A stretch of DNA of 64,000 nucleotides, taken from positions 62,001 through 126,000 of the forward strand of contig CAWELC010000010.1 of assembly GCA_963809875.1 (NCBI GenBank), written 5' to 3'. The notes under the pieces are model-generated. The model did no database searches. It had not been told where the DNA came from and worked only from the letters and a program-made list of their open reading frames with translations. The DNA comes from JAFGAS01 sp963809875. GTDB lineage: Bacteria > Desulfobacterota > Zymogenia > Zymogenales > Zymogenaceae. The position numbers were made by a program, and so were the translations under genes. Below, piece by piece: positions 1-9,200 of the stretch; the first letter of the stretch is position 1, and each line of letters starts with the position of its first letter.

Positions 1-1
1 G

Positions 2-121
2 GGACTCTTGCCGGTTGTGGGGGTGTTAGTCGTCGCCCTGCTGGCGAGAAGAGGAGTAGGCCTGCTGGCTCAAATATATCTGTTTTCGCTGGCGGTCATG
101 TTGATATGCTGGCTGCTCTAA
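2..121 (+). CDS. C-terminal end of a PTS membrane subunit (EIID-like), partial
   Basis: An open frame enters from the left edge and stops with TAA at 119-121. The 39 visible residues are almost all hydrophobic, with one short basic break (ALLARRGVGLL) between two membrane segments. The closing hairpin of mannose-family PTS EIID or EIIC subunits looks like this, and those genes often lie directly before HPr and enzyme I in deltaproteobacteria. The following HPr gene begins 28 bases later on the same strand. No motif in the fragment proves the family, so the name rests on topology and position. It could be another integral membrane protein. Confidence 0.45.
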   Translation, partial: GLLPVVGVLVVALLARRGVGLLAQIYLFSLAVMLICWLL

Positions 122-149
122 TTTTAATTGATTTTGGCTCATTGGGGAC

Positions 150-458
150 ATGTACGAGTTGAACTCTAAAGAAAATGGGGATCTCCACGATAAGTATTCG
201 GAGGAGTTTCAGATCATCAATAAGCTCGGACTTCACGCCCGGGCGGCCGTCCTGTTCATCAAGGCGGCAAACGCCTTTCAGTCTTCCATTACGGTCGTCA
301 AGGACGGGGTGGAGGTCAACGGCAAGAGTATCATGGGCATCCTGATGCTCGGCGCGACTCAGGGAAGCGCCATTACCGTGACCGCCCAGGGGCGCGATGC
401 CCGGAAGGCGGTGACGGAGCTGGGTAAGCTGATTGCCAGCAAATTCGGAGAGGAATAG
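150..458 (+). CDS. ptsH: Phosphocarrier protein HPr
   Basis: HPr is the small cytoplasmic carrier that takes phosphate from enzyme I on a histidine and passes it to EIIA proteins. The 102-residue product has the active-site block GLHARAA near residue 28-34 and the regulatory serine block GKSIMGILML, the site used by HPr kinase in organisms that have one. The usual length is 85-90 residues; the excess is a charged N-terminal stretch of about 20 residues before the conserved fold, which begins around FQIINKLGLHAR. No better start was seen. The stop codon abuts the ATG of the enzyme I gene, so the two are surely cotranscribed. With only a membrane-subunit tail upstream, the system could be regulatory or sugar-transporting. 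Confidence 0.95.
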   Translation: MYELNSKENGDLHDKYSEEFQIINKLGLHARAAVLFIKAANAFQSSITVVKDGVEVNGKSIMGILMLGATQGSAITVTAQGRDARKAVTELGKLIASKFGEE

Positions 459-2234
459 ATGCCTCCGCAGAAAGAGATACGGCTGACGGGAATCGGGGTC
501 TCATCGGGCATCGTTATCGGTAAGGTGTATCTTATCGATAGAACGAAGGTCACCTACTCCTTGAGATATATTGGCAAAGGCGGCGCCCGGCAGGAGGTTG
601 AGCGGTTCCGCAAAGCCGTCGACGCATCCAAGAACCAGCTCACGGAGATTTCGGGGAGGGTCCACGGTGAGCATTTCGATGAGTTCAAACACATCATCGA
701 TGCACACCTGCTCATCCTCCAGGATAGAATGCTCATCGACGACTCGGAGAAGATCATACGTGATGAGGAGGTAAACGCCGAATGGGCGCTCAAGCTCCAG
801 CATGAAAAGATAAGCAAGTTCTTCAAGGAGCTGGACGATGAGTATCTCTCGGAGCGCATGGGAGATGTGGACTATGTGGTCGAGAGAATTATGAGAAACC
901 TCGTTGGAAAGCACGAGGAGAGTATCACGGGGATTACCGGAGACGTGATCGTGGTTGCCCACGACCTGTCGCCTGCCGATACCGCCCAGATCGATCGCAA
1001 CGTCATAAAGGGGTTTGTCACCGATATCGGCGGACGGACATCTCATACGGCCATTATGGCCCGGTCGCTGGAAATACCGTCGGTGGTGGGTTTGGAGGCG
1101 GTGAGCACGATGGTCAAGAGCGGTGACTGCATCGTGGTCAACGGGACCACCGGACAGGTTATCATTAATCCCTCGCCGGAGGTGCGAGCGGAATACGAGC
1201 GGCTGCTCAAGCGGTATCAGGACGAAGAGCGCGAGCTTCTCTCTATAATGGAGCTTCCCGCGGCAACGCTGGACGGCTATCGTATATCCCTCATGGCCAA
1301 TATCGAAATGCCTCACGAAATCCAGTCTATTAAGGAGCACGGGGCCGAAGGAATCGGGCTGTATCGAACAGAATTCCTTTACCTCAACCGCAAGAGCCTC
1401 CCCACCGAGGATGAGCACTTCGAGGTATACCGGTACGTCGTGGAGAACATGAAGCCGAAGGTCACGATCATCAGGACGTTCGACCTCGGAGGAGACCGAT
1501 TCCTCTCTCCGATCGACCTTGCTCAGGAGATGAACCCGGCCATGGGGCTGAGGGCGATCCGGTTCTGTCTCAAGGAAGTGGATATCTTCAAGGATCAGCT
1601 CCGGGCGATTCTGCGTGCCAGCGCGTACGGTCCGGTCAAGATCATGTTCCCGATGATCTCCGGGGTAGAGGAGATACGGCTGACCAAGATAATCCTCGAA
1701 GAGGCAAAGGACGACCTGATCGGGCGCGGTGTCCGGTTCGACGAGCATATCGAGATCGGCTCGATGATGGAGGTCCCTTCGGCGATGGTGATCGCCGATC
1801 TGCTGGCCAAGGAGGTCGATTTCTTTTCGATCGGGACAAACGACCTGATCCAATATTCTCTTGCGATAGACCGCGTCAACGAGCACGTGAATTACCTCTA
1901 CGAGCCGCTCCATCCGGCGGTCCTCCGGATGATCGGAGGTGCGGTCCACGCGGCCCATGAGCGGGGTATCAAGGTGGCCATGTGCGGCGAGATGGCCGGC
2001 GAGCCCCTCTATCTTCCGATACTGGTAGGGATGGGGCTTGACGAGCTTTCAATGAACGCGATGTCGATCCTCCGGGTCAAGAAGATCCTCAGGGAAATCT
2101 CGTATCAGGATTGCAGGAAGATCACCGAAGAAATTCTTACGTTTGCCACGGCCAGGGAGATTGACCGGTTCGTGTTTCTTGAACTGAAGGAACGCTTCCC
2201 GAACATATTCTCAAATAACGATCTCACCCACTAA
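459..2234 (+). CDS. ptsI: Phosphoenolpyruvate-protein phosphotransferase (PTS enzyme I)
   Basis: Enzyme I autophosphorylates from PEP and phosphorylates HPr in the cytoplasm. At 591 residues it has the usual length for a plain enzyme I; no N-terminal GAF domain is present, which argues against the nitrogen-type PtsP. The phosphohistidine motif GGRTSHTAIMARS is at about residues 192-204 (His about 196). The TIM-barrel domain carries GLYRTEFLY, the block RTFDLGGDR, the FFSIGTNDLIQY block and the catalytic cysteine in MCGEMAG near residue 509. The ATG follows the HPr stop directly, with GAGAGGAA as ribosome-binding site inside the end of ptsH. All catalytic elements appear intact. Confidence 0.97.
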   Translation: MPPQKEIRLTGIGVSSGIVIGKVYLIDRTKVTYSLRYIGKGGARQEVERFRKAVDASKNQLTEISGRVHGEHFDEFKHIIDAHLLILQDRMLIDDSEKIIRDEEVNAEWALKLQHEKISKFFKELDDEYLSERMGDVDYVVERIMRNLVGKHEESITGITGDVIVVAHDLSPADTAQIDRNVIKGFVTDIGGRTSHTAIMARSLEIPSVVGLEAVSTMVKSGDCIVVNGTTGQVIINPSPEVRAEYERLLKRYQDEERELLSIMELPAATLDGYRISLMANIEMPHEIQSIKEHGAEGIGLYRTEFLYLNRKSLPTEDEHFEVYRYVVENMKPKVTIIRTFDLGGDRFLSPIDLAQEMNPAMGLRAIRFCLKEVDIFKDQLRAILRASAYGPVKIMFPMISGVEEIRLTKIILEEAKDDLIGRGVRFDEHIEIGSMMEVPSAMVIADLLAKEVDFFSIGTNDLIQYSLAIDRVNEHVNYLYEPLHPAVLRMIGGAVHAAHERGIKVAMCGEMAGEPLYLPILVGMGLDELSMNAMSILRVKKILREISYQDCRKITEEILTFATAREIDRFVFLELKERFPNIFSNNDLTH

Positions 2235-2258
2235 TTATATTTATCAGCCTCATTTCCC

Positions 2259-2287
2259 TTGACTTTCATTTCACAAAAAGATATATA
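2259..2287 (+). promoter_or_regulatory. Putative sigma-70 promoter of metK
   Basis: TTGACT at 2259-2264, a 17-base spacer and TATATA at 2282-2287 lie in an AT-rich gap after ptsI. This places transcription start near 2295, about 70 bases before metK. The local AT-richness raises the chance of fortuitous matches, but spacing and hexamers are near consensus. Confidence 0.55.
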
Positions 2288-2363
2288 AAACTATTTACTA
2301 AAATAAAAGGAATCATCAGATATCCCACAAGATAGGAACCATTGCTAACTGGAGGTACCCATC

Positions 2364-3533
2364 ATGTCAATGACCGACTTTCTTTTCACGTCCGAATCGG
2401 TAACCGAGGGGCATCCCGATAAAGTCGCCGATCAGATCTCCGATGCGATTCTCGATTCGATTATCGCCGAAGATAAAAGGGGTCGCGTTGCGTGCGAGAC
2501 CCTCGTGACCACCGGACTGGCAATTATAGCGGGGGAGATCACCACCAACACCTGGGTGGACATGCCGCAGATCGTCCGCAATACTATAAAGGAAATAGGA
2601 TATACCGACGCCACGATGGGCTTTGACTGGGAGACCTGCGCCGTCTTGACGTCGATAGACAAGCAATCTCCCGATATCTCGCAGGGTGTGACCCCGGGCC
2701 TGGGCCTGCACAAGGAGCAGGGCGCGGGGGACCAGGGTTTGATGTTTGGATACGCGAGCGACGATACACCCGAGCTGATGCCGATGACCATTGTGTACGC
2801 CCACAAGGTGTGCCGGAGGCTCGCCGAGGTCCGGAAAAAAGGGATATTGCCGTTTCTTCGTCCCGACGGCAAATCCCAGGTAACCGTCCAGTACGTCGAT
2901 CACAAGCCCGTGAGGGTGGACGCGGTCGTCGTTGCCGCCCAGCACAACCCGGATGCGAAATACCAGACGATCAAGGAATCGATTATCGAGGAGGTCATCA
3001 AAAAGGTCATTCCGGAGGGCCTTTTGGACAAGAAGACCAAGTATTATGTCAATGAGACCGGGCGTTTCGTCATGGGCGGCCCGCAGGGCGACTGCGGACT
3101 GACCGGCCGGAAGATTATCGTAGACACCTACGGGGGACAAGGGAGCCATGGCGGCGGATGCTTCTCCGGGAAGGACCCCTCCAAGGTCGACCGCTCGGGC
3201 TCCTATATGGCACGCTACGTCGCCAAGAACGTCGTGGCGGCGGGGCTTGCCAGGCGGTGTGAAGTCCAGGTTGCCTATGCCATAGGCAAGGCCGAACCGG
3301 TCTCGTTCATGATCAACACCGAGGGAACCAGCGTCATCCCCCCCGATCATATCGCCCGGATCATCCAGGAGGAGTTCGATTTTCGCCCGGCGGCCATTAT
3401 TGAAAAACTCGACCTGCTCAAGCCGAAATACAGAAGGACAGCCGCCTACGGCCACTTCGGCAGGGAAGAAGAGGGCTTCACCTGGGAAGTTACCGACATG
3501 GCCAACCGGCTCAAGAAGGTAGCGGGGGCATAG
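2364..3533 (+). CDS. metK: S-adenosylmethionine synthase
   Basis: MetK makes S-adenosylmethionine from ATP and methionine in the cytoplasm. The 389-residue product matches the family length. It shows SESVTEGHPDKVADQISDA near the N terminus (ATP and metal binding), the GAGDQGLMFGYA loop near residue 120, and the glycine-rich P-loop-like GGGCFSGKDPSKVDRSG near 265-280. The start is set by GGAGG at about 2351 and the conserved FLFTSESVTEGHPDK N terminus; an in-frame ATG two codons later is the only competitor. The SAH hydrolase gene follows 175 bases downstream on the same strand, pairing SAM synthesis with removal of the methylation product. No SAM riboswitch was recognised in the leader. Confidence 0.98.
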   Translation: MSMTDFLFTSESVTEGHPDKVADQISDAILDSIIAEDKRGRVACETLVTTGLAIIAGEITTNTWVDMPQIVRNTIKEIGYTDATMGFDWETCAVLTSIDKQSPDISQGVTPGLGLHKEQGAGDQGLMFGYASDDTPELMPMTIVYAHKVCRRLAEVRKKGILPFLRPDGKSQVTVQYVDHKPVRVDAVVVAAQHNPDAKYQTIKESIIEEVIKKVIPEGLLDKKTKYYVNETGRFVMGGPQGDCGLTGRKIIVDTYGGQGSHGGGCFSGKDPSKVDRSGSYMARYVAKNVVAAGLARRCEVQVAYAIGKAEPVSFMINTEGTSVIPPDHIARIIQEEFDFRPAAIIEKLDLLKPKYRRTAAYGHFGREEEGFTWEVTDMANRLKKVAGA

Positions 3534-3708
3534 GAATATCGAGCGCCTTTACCGATGCCGTCGCGGGAGACGCGGTTTCCGTGCGGACGTCGGTGTGCCG
3601 TTTCAAGACCGGGATAGCGCTGCCGGGCAATGAGAGGCCGGCGCGAAACCGGATAGAAGCCGCTCGATACGATAGGGTCCGGATCGGAGACGAAATAGGA
3701 GAATTGTC

Positions 3709-4965
3709 GTGAAGCATGATATCAAAGACGCTCGTTTGAAAGACACGGGTATCCTCAGGATCGAGTGGGCGCACATGGCCATGCCGGTGCTCGATTCGAT
3801 ACGAAAACGCTTCGAAAAGGAAAGGCCCCTATCGGGACTTGTCCTGGGCGCCTGCCTGCACGTCACCACGGAGACGGCCAACCTCGCCATTACGCTTGTA
3901 AACGGCGGGGCGAAGCTCTTTCTCTGCGCGTCAAATCCCCTTTCGACCCAGGACGACGTCGCGGCGGCTCTCGTGACCGAATATGAGATCCCGGTCTACG
4001 CGATCAAGGGGGAAGATAATAAGACATACTACGACCATATTAATGCCGTCATCGACGAGAAGCCGTCGGTCACGATGGACGACGGCGCAGACCTGGTTTC
4101 CACGCTCCACACCACGCGAAAGGATAACCTGCCTCATGTGATTGGCGGGACGGAAGAAACCACCACCGGGGTCGTCCGGCTCAAGAGCATGGCTGCCCAG
4201 GGGGTGCTGCAGTACCCGATCGTGGCGGTCAATGATGCGTCAACCAAGCACTTCTTTGACAACCGCTACGGAACCGGCCAATCCACCCTCGACGGGGTCA
4301 TCCGGGCCACGAACCGGCTGATTGCCGGATCGGTATTTGTCGTTGCGGGCTATGGGTGGTGCGGCAAGGGCCTGGCGATGCGTGCGCGGGGCATGGGCGC
4401 AAACGTTATCGTCACCGAGATCGACCCCCTCATGGCCCTGGAGGCGGTTATGGACGGCTTCTCCGTCAGGACGATGGAAGAGGCCGCGAGGGTAGGGGAT
4501 TTCTTCGTGACCGTTACCGGCGATATCGGCGTGATCAGGCCGGAGCACTTCGAAGTCATGAAAGACGGGGCCATTCTGGCCAATTCCGGGCACTTCAACG
4601 TCGAGATAGACCTGGAAGGACTCGAAAAGATGTCCAAGACGAAACGAGCGATCAGGGAATTTGTCGTCGAGCACGTGCTCGGCAGCGGCAAGCGGATCTA
4701 CGTCCTCGGGGAGGGGCGGCTCATCAATCTGGCGGCCGCGGAGGGTCACCCATCGGCGGTCATGGACATGAGTTTTGCCAACCAGGCCCTCGTCCTCGAA
4801 TATGTCTCAAAGAACTATAAGTCCATGAAGAAGGACGTTTACCCGGTGCCCGCGGAGATCGATAAGGAAATAGCCCGTCTCAAGCTCGCGTCGATGGGCG
4901 TCAGGATCGATACGCTTACGCCCGAGCAGAAGAAGTATCTCTCGGGATGGGAGATGGGGACGTAG
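3709..4965 (+). CDS. ahcY: Adenosylhomocysteinase (SAH hydrolase)
   Basis: AhcY uses bound NAD to split S-adenosylhomocysteine into adenosine and homocysteine, relieving inhibition of methyltransferases. The start is GTG, supported by AGGAGAA a few bases upstream. Recognisable blocks are CLHVTTETANLA, CASNPLSTQDDVAAAL, the substrate-binding DDGADLVS, GGTEETTTGV, and the Rossmann motif VVAGYGWCGKGLA near residue 207. At 418 residues it is the short archaeal/Thermotoga-type enzyme, lacking the roughly 40-residue insert of the long bacterial and eukaryotic form. It follows metK and ends before a strong terminator at 5012-5038, so metK-ahcY probably form one unit. Confidence 0.96.
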   Translation: MKHDIKDARLKDTGILRIEWAHMAMPVLDSIRKRFEKERPLSGLVLGACLHVTTETANLAITLVNGGAKLFLCASNPLSTQDDVAAALVTEYEIPVYAIKGEDNKTYYDHINAVIDEKPSVTMDDGADLVSTLHTTRKDNLPHVIGGTEETTTGVVRLKSMAAQGVLQYPIVAVNDASTKHFFDNRYGTGQSTLDGVIRATNRLIAGSVFVVAGYGWCGKGLAMRARGMGANVIVTEIDPLMALEAVMDGFSVRTMEEAARVGDFFVTVTGDIGVIRPEHFEVMKDGAILANSGHFNVEIDLEGLEKMSKTKRAIREFVVEHVLGSGKRIYVLGEGRLINLAAAEGHPSAVMDMSFANQALVLEYVSKNYKSMKKDVYPVPAEIDKEIARLKLASMGVRIDTLTPEQKKYLSGWEMGT

Positions 4966-5011
4966 CCGGCGGCCGAAAGGATCAAACCGCCGAGGGATGA
5001 CCGATGAACCG

Positions 5012-5038
5012 GGGGCACGGAGGGTGCCCCTTTATTTT
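5012..5038 (+). terminator. Rho-independent terminator after ahcY
   Basis: A 7-bp GC-rich stem (GGGGCAC at 5012-5018, GTGCCCC at 5024-5030) with a 5-base loop is followed by TTTATTTT. It lies 47 bases after the ahcY stop and before the next gene. Confidence 0.85.
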
Positions 5039-5061
5039 GCCTGCTTCCAGAGGATCTTTCC

Positions 5062-5986
5062 ATGACGACCAAGAAGGGCGCCATCGCCGACCTGCTGCTG
5101 GTGCTCATCTGCCTTTTTTGGGGGATGTCGTTCATTATGGTCAAGACGGCCATCGTGGAGCTTGACCTCTATTGGTTTCTCTTCTTGCGGTTTACGCTAG
5201 CCACCGCGATCCTGCTGATTGTCTTTGCCGGTCGGCTCAGGCGCTTTACCTTCGCTTCCTTTCAGGGACGGGTTTATCCTCGGCTCCGTCCTCTTTTCCG
5301 CCTTCGTATTCCAGACGATCGGTCTGAAATATACGTCCGCATCGAACGCCGGATTCATCACGGGGCTGCACGTGATCCTCGTCCCGTTTATCCTGGCCGT
5401 CTTCTTCAGGAGGATGCCGGCGGCGACCGCCGCCCTGGGGGCGATAATCAGCGCGGTCGGACTCTCTCTCCTGACGGTGGGGGATGATTTCTCGATAAAC
5501 CGCGGAGACGTCTGGGTGATCGCCTGCGCGGTGAGCGTGGCCTTTCACGTGATCTTGACGGGGTGGTACGCGGTCAAACACGACGTGTACCTTGTTGCGA
5601 TCGCCCAGATGGTGGCGATGACGACGTGGGCCGGGGCCTCGGCCGTTACGGTGGGTCACGCGCCCCACACGTTGTCCGGCTACGTGATCATCGCCATCGT
5701 GTTCCTGGCGCTCTTCGCGACCGCTTTCAACTTCACCGTCCAGACGTGGGCCCAGCAGTACACCTCTCCCACGCGGGCGGCGGTCATCTTTACGATGGAA
5801 CCGGTCTTCGCGGCTATATTCGCCTTCTGGTGGGGCTCAGAGGTGCTCAAGAGCCGCGGCTACATCGGGGCGGCTCTGATACTGGTGGGGATCATCCTCT
5901 CGGAATTCAGGGCAAAAGAGTGGCGGGAAGAGGAGAAGCAAAAGATCGGCTCGCGGCAGCGGGAATCCGTATTGAAAGGACGATAA
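5062..5986 (+). CDS. EamA/DMT family transporter, frameshifted
   Basis: This is a ten-helix drug/metabolite (EamA) exporter split across two frames. The first frame, from ATG 5062, gives the N-terminal helices (LLLVLICLFWGMSFIMVKTA). The second frame carries the rest, from RDGFILGS through GLKYTSASNAGFITGLHV, the central family signature, to 5986. The frames join around 5255-5265. Removing one T from the TTT at 5260-5262 would restore a smooth SFRDGFILG junction, so a single-base over-call is likely. Joined length is about 307 residues, normal for the family. It follows the ahcY terminator; its substrate cannot be told from sequence. If the shift is real, the protein is truncated and non-functional. 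Confidence 0.85.
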
Positions 5987-6048
5987 GGGAGTCGTCTCTT
6001 CCGACAGCCGTTACCTGGAATCGGAATCGAACATGCAGGAGTGATCGG

Positions 6049-6426
6049 CTATCCAATGCTCCCCGCAACGAAGAGGATCGCCACGACCGTTTTTACCCAG
6101 GGGCAGATCTTGATCGGGATAATTTTTGTCCGGGCGCCGGTGAAAAGTGTCAGCCCGGCCATGACCAGGAGCATCGCTGCGCATCCACGATAGACGACCA
6201 CGGCCCCCGCGTCGTTGCTCCCCGCCAAAACGGTAACGGCGAGCGTCAGAAGCCCGATGAAGATGAGCGTCAATCCTTCGGCGATCCACTCCATCGTGAT
6301 GATCCTGGTGTTATCTACAGACAGCTTGCCGAAACCGGTGACGACCGCCTTCGTCGGGACGATATGGGCGATTCCCCAGATCGTAATAATGATGGAGCCC
6401 GAGTAGAGAAAAATCGAGTTCAGCAT
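6049..6426 (-). CDS. Small integral membrane protein, unknown function
   Basis: A 125-residue protein with four probable membrane helices: about 5-24, 48-66, 80-98 and 108-124. Between helices 1 and 2 lies a polar stretch containing GKLSVDNTRIITMEWIAEG. The start is supported by AGGGGGAA just upstream on the minus strand. I do not recognise a named family. The gene is transcribed opposite to the EamA gene before it, convergent with it across 62 bases, and is codirectional with the small gene at 6486-6731. A role in the cytoplasmic membrane is inferred from topology only. Confidence 0.7.
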   Translation of the reverse strand: MLNSIFLYSGSIIITIWGIAHIVPTKAVVTGFGKLSVDNTRIITMEWIAEGLTLIFIGLLTLAVTVLAGSNDAGAVVVYRGCAAMLLVMAGLTLFTGARTKIIPIKICPWVKTVVAILFVAGSIG

Positions 6427-6485
6427 ACTATTCCCCCTATTTAGTGAAACTCACGGTCATGCGGGCCCGGGAATATCGGGGATTG

Positions 6486-6731
6486 TCAGCCATCCAGAAC
6501 CGTCGCGATGCGCCCACCCCCGGGCCGATAGTAGAGCCCGTCCCGCACCTCAACTACGTGATATTCCCAACGCTCCTGCCAGGTCCCGCCACTCCTCTCC
6601 CCGAGATCGTGCGTCCTGAAGTAATCGTCAGCGCTTTTCCAATCTTCGAAGACGGCGACTTCGTGGATGGCGTAGAGGTCATCTTTTGAGATCAGGAATT
6701 TGGCTACGGCAAATCCCATGTCCGCAGTCAT
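6486..6731 (-). CDS. Small hypothetical protein
   Basis: An 81-residue soluble protein with a TGAGG-type ribosome-binding site just before its ATG. The sequence has aromatic, alternating polar and hydrophobic character (VAVFEDWKSADDYFRTHDL, then WQERWEYHVVEVRDGLYY), suggestive of a small alpha/beta fold of the dimeric ferredoxin-like type, but I recognise no family. An overlapping plus-strand frame (6444-6689) is proline-rich and lacks protein-like character, so the minus strand is preferred. It lies 59 bases upstream of the four-helix membrane protein gene and may be cotranscribed with it. Confidence 0.5.
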   Translation of the reverse strand: MTADMGFAVAKFLISKDDLYAIHEVAVFEDWKSADDYFRTHDLGERSGGTWQERWEYHVVEVRDGLYYRPGGGRIATVLDG

Positions 6732-7007
6732 GCCTCAGGTTCGAGCATGTGACAGGCTCTGCATCCGCGCGGCTCGACGCGTCGGTGTCCTGTGTGCCTG
6801 CTGCCAATCCGACCCGTCACGGTTTCGGGTCCCGCGCCCGCGCCCTCCTGTCAAGCTCATCCCGGATTTTTTCACTCGTGCGTTTCGTGCGGCAGCCATG
6901 AGGCACCTGACCAAGTGGAGGCAATATGGAGGGTATGGTATCCAATTTGGAATGGGATGTAAACGATTAACTTTCCATTTGGGGAATTTTCTGGTAAAAT
7001 AGTAAAA

Positions 7008-8765
7008 ATGAACAACGTGATGATAATCAACGGGTTGAGAACGCTCCTTGACCGGACTCTGGCTGGTGAGCGGCTCACGGAAAGGGACATTACGGCCCTT
7101 ACGTTCGAAGAGCGCCTCTGGCTCATCCAGAGGTCGCCGGTCAGGACAAAGGCGCATCTCATTATCTCTTCGCCCGATCCCCTCAAGCTTCTCAAGAAGC
7201 TATCACCCCAGGAGATATACCTGACGATCAAGGAGTCGTGGGGTACGGACGCGGCCGTTATCCTTGAGATGACCTCCCCCGAAAAGATCGTCCAGCTTCT
7301 GGACATGGACATCTGGAAACGGGACAGGATCGACTTCAGCAAGTTCATGGAATGGCTTCAGCTGTTGTCGGAAGGTGGGGAAAAGGTACTTATTAAGAGC
7401 CTGCTCACGCTGGACGAACCGCTGGTGATCCTCTTTTTCAAGGCGATCATAGAGGTGACGCCCAGAAGCCTCGACCAGGACCCGCTTGAGTTCTCCGACG
7501 GTGGATGGTTCAGCTTCGACAACCTCTACTATTTCAGGCCGATCGAGGAGGAGATAGATTTCGACCTTGTCTCTACCCTCCTTATGCATTTCTTCGAGTG
7601 CGAGCCGGACTACTACCGGGTCATCATGGAGGGGATCATGGGTGAGCTCCCCTCGCCGATGGAAGAGGACGCGTACCAGCGCAGGACTTCCCGCATGACG
7701 ATGATCGGATTTCCGGAATCCAGCGAGGCCAGGGAGCTCTTCCTCTTCGAGAATCCCAATAAGATCGTCGAGGATATCAGATCGACGTCGGCAAAAACCA
7801 TCTACCTCGATGACGAACAGGCCGACGAGGTTCCTCCCCACTATTGGCTGATCCCGAAACAGAGCAGAGGGTTTTTCGAGGACCTCATGGGCGAGGCAGC
7901 CGACGAAGCTGAAGTCTCTCAGCTCTTATGGGAGCTCTCTTACCTCGTACACAAGGTCATGGCGGCGTCCGGCCTGGATCTCTCCGACGTGGGCGAGCTG
8001 GCCTCATCGGCCCAGACGACCAAGGATTATATAAACCTCGGCCTTGAGTATCTGACCGGGCTTCGTTACGAAGAAGGAAAACGGATCATCCGCGAGGCCT
8101 ATCTCGCCCAGCTCTTTCGTTTGGGCTACACGCTGACGCTGGCCGAGAGGAAGCGCAACGAGGTGCTCATCAAAGGGCTCTCGGAGGTCATAGAACCGTC
8201 CCTCTGGGGAGATTTCGCGCGCAGCGTCGTCAGCGGGCTATTGGACAGAAGGCCCCTGCTGTACGAGGGCCTGACGGGAGGAGGGGAGGGGTACCGGAAC
8301 TTCAGGTCGACGGAGGATCTGGCTTCGGCCGCGGATTTTATGACGAATCTGTCGGCCCGGGTAAGCCTTGTATCGGGAATCGTCCGTATCCCCGACGAGA
8401 TCAGGCCGTGGCTCGCCAGCAATGCCAAAATCAACAACTGGGGACTGGAACACCTCTTTATGACGGCGTGCGTGAGGGCGTGTCTTGGAGGGGCATGGGA
8501 TGTCGTTCCCCTTTCCCCCGAAGAGCTGGTCCGCTTCCACGACATGGTCAAGGCAAACGGCGGCATTACCGATACGATCATCCGGCAGGTGGAAACGTTC
8601 ATGCGAGAAATGCCGCAGAGGGGCAGCGAAAGAAGCGAAGCCGCGGCCCTGAAGTTCGTACGAAGCACCCTAACGGACTTTATCGAAGAGATGACGCGGG
8701 TCTCTGCTCGGGATGATGTCGACGAACGCTTCGTCTCGTGCGTCATCACCGCAAAGCCGTCGTAG
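7008..8765 (+). CDS. DUF6178 family protein
   Basis: A 585-residue, mostly helical cytoplasmic protein. The N-terminal third has the repeated pattern I associate with DUF6178 of deltaproteobacteria: blocks resembling SSPDPLKLLKKLSPQEIYLT and ILEMTSPEKIVQLLDMDIWK, followed by an EWLQLLSEGGEKVL segment. The repeats resemble those of CBS/MgtE-N-like helical scaffolds, but no catalytic motif is visible and no function is established. There is no signal peptide or membrane segment. The gene stands alone, with an AT-rich leader holding a TAAAAT -10-like element just before the start, and it converges with the small lipoprotein gene downstream. The family call is from memory of its pattern. Confidence 0.75.
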   Translation: MNNVMIINGLRTLLDRTLAGERLTERDITALTFEERLWLIQRSPVRTKAHLIISSPDPLKLLKKLSPQEIYLTIKESWGTDAAVILEMTSPEKIVQLLDMDIWKRDRIDFSKFMEWLQLLSEGGEKVLIKSLLTLDEPLVILFFKAIIEVTPRSLDQDPLEFSDGGWFSFDNLYYFRPIEEEIDFDLVSTLLMHFFECEPDYYRVIMEGIMGELPSPMEEDAYQRRTSRMTMIGFPESSEARELFLFENPNKIVEDIRSTSAKTIYLDDEQADEVPPHYWLIPKQSRGFFEDLMGEAADEAEVSQLLWELSYLVHKVMAASGLDLSDVGELASSAQTTKDYINLGLEYLTGLRYEEGKRIIREAYLAQLFRLGYTLTLAERKRNEVLIKGLSEVIEPSLWGDFARSVVSGLLDRRPLLYEGLTGGGEGYRNFRSTEDLASAADFMTNLSARVSLVSGIVRIPDEIRPWLASNAKINNWGLEHLFMTACVRACLGGAWDVVPLSPEELVRFHDMVKANGGITDTIIRQVETFMREMPQRGSERSEAAALKFVRSTLTDFIEEMTRVSARDDVDERFVSCVITAKPS

Positions 8766-8855
8766 TTTCCGGCTGACAACGGTTTTGTAGATCTCCTCGG
8801 AGTTCCGTCGGTTCAGGGCGCGCAAAATTCGCCTGCCGTACGGAAAAGTCGGCCC

Positions 8856-9119
8856 CTACTCGGTCTGGATTCGTTCCACATTCGCCCAGGGCACCTCGAC
8901 GAGACCGTAATCCTGGGTCAGGAACATGACGGTTCCGGTCGGGTGTTCCGAAAAGGCGACGCCTTCGGTCCTGCTCTTGTACCACTTGACGTTATGGTAT
9001 TCGGAGCCGTCCGTCAGATAGACCGCATATCCGCCGTGGGTTATGACGCCGTATCCGATGCATCCCGAAAGAGTCGTGATAAACGCGAAAAAAACGAGGA
9101 TCATGATCGCTTTTTTCAT
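8856..9119 (-). CDS. Small lipoprotein, unknown function
   Basis: An 87-residue protein with a lipoprotein signal peptide: KK, a hydrophobic core (IMILVFFAFITTL) and the lipobox LSGC at residues 17-20. The mature part is about 68 residues, rich in Tyr, Gly and beta-prone segments (YAVYLTDGSEYHNVKWYKS), and resembles small SH3-like or OB-like periplasmic lipoproteins, but no family was recognised. It is transcribed away from the YdbH-like gene; the shared 171-base gap contains a CRP-type palindrome at 9201-9216. Confidence 0.7.
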   Translation of the reverse strand: MKKAIMILVFFAFITTLSGCIGYGVITHGGYAVYLTDGSEYHNVKWYKSRTEGVAFSEHPTGTVMFLTQDYGLVEVPWANVERIQTE

Positions 9120-9200
9120 GGCCTTTCCTCACGTGCTGTCGACAAAAGTATCTCCCATGACTCGCTTTATGTTACTATACAACAAATCAAGGCGTTCGTG

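Noticed and set aside
501..1958. Long minus-strand open frame inside ptsI
   Set aside because: It is antisense to an intact enzyme I gene; composition is Arg/Asp-rich without motifs, as expected from reverse frames in GC-rich genes.
2367..3455. Long minus-strand open frame inside metK
   Set aside because: Shadow of metK; no recognised family and no ribosome-binding site.
3534..3708. SAH riboswitch before ahcY
   Set aside because: The gap contains AGCGCTGC, a piece of the SAH aptamer core, but the remaining conserved segments and pairings were not found.
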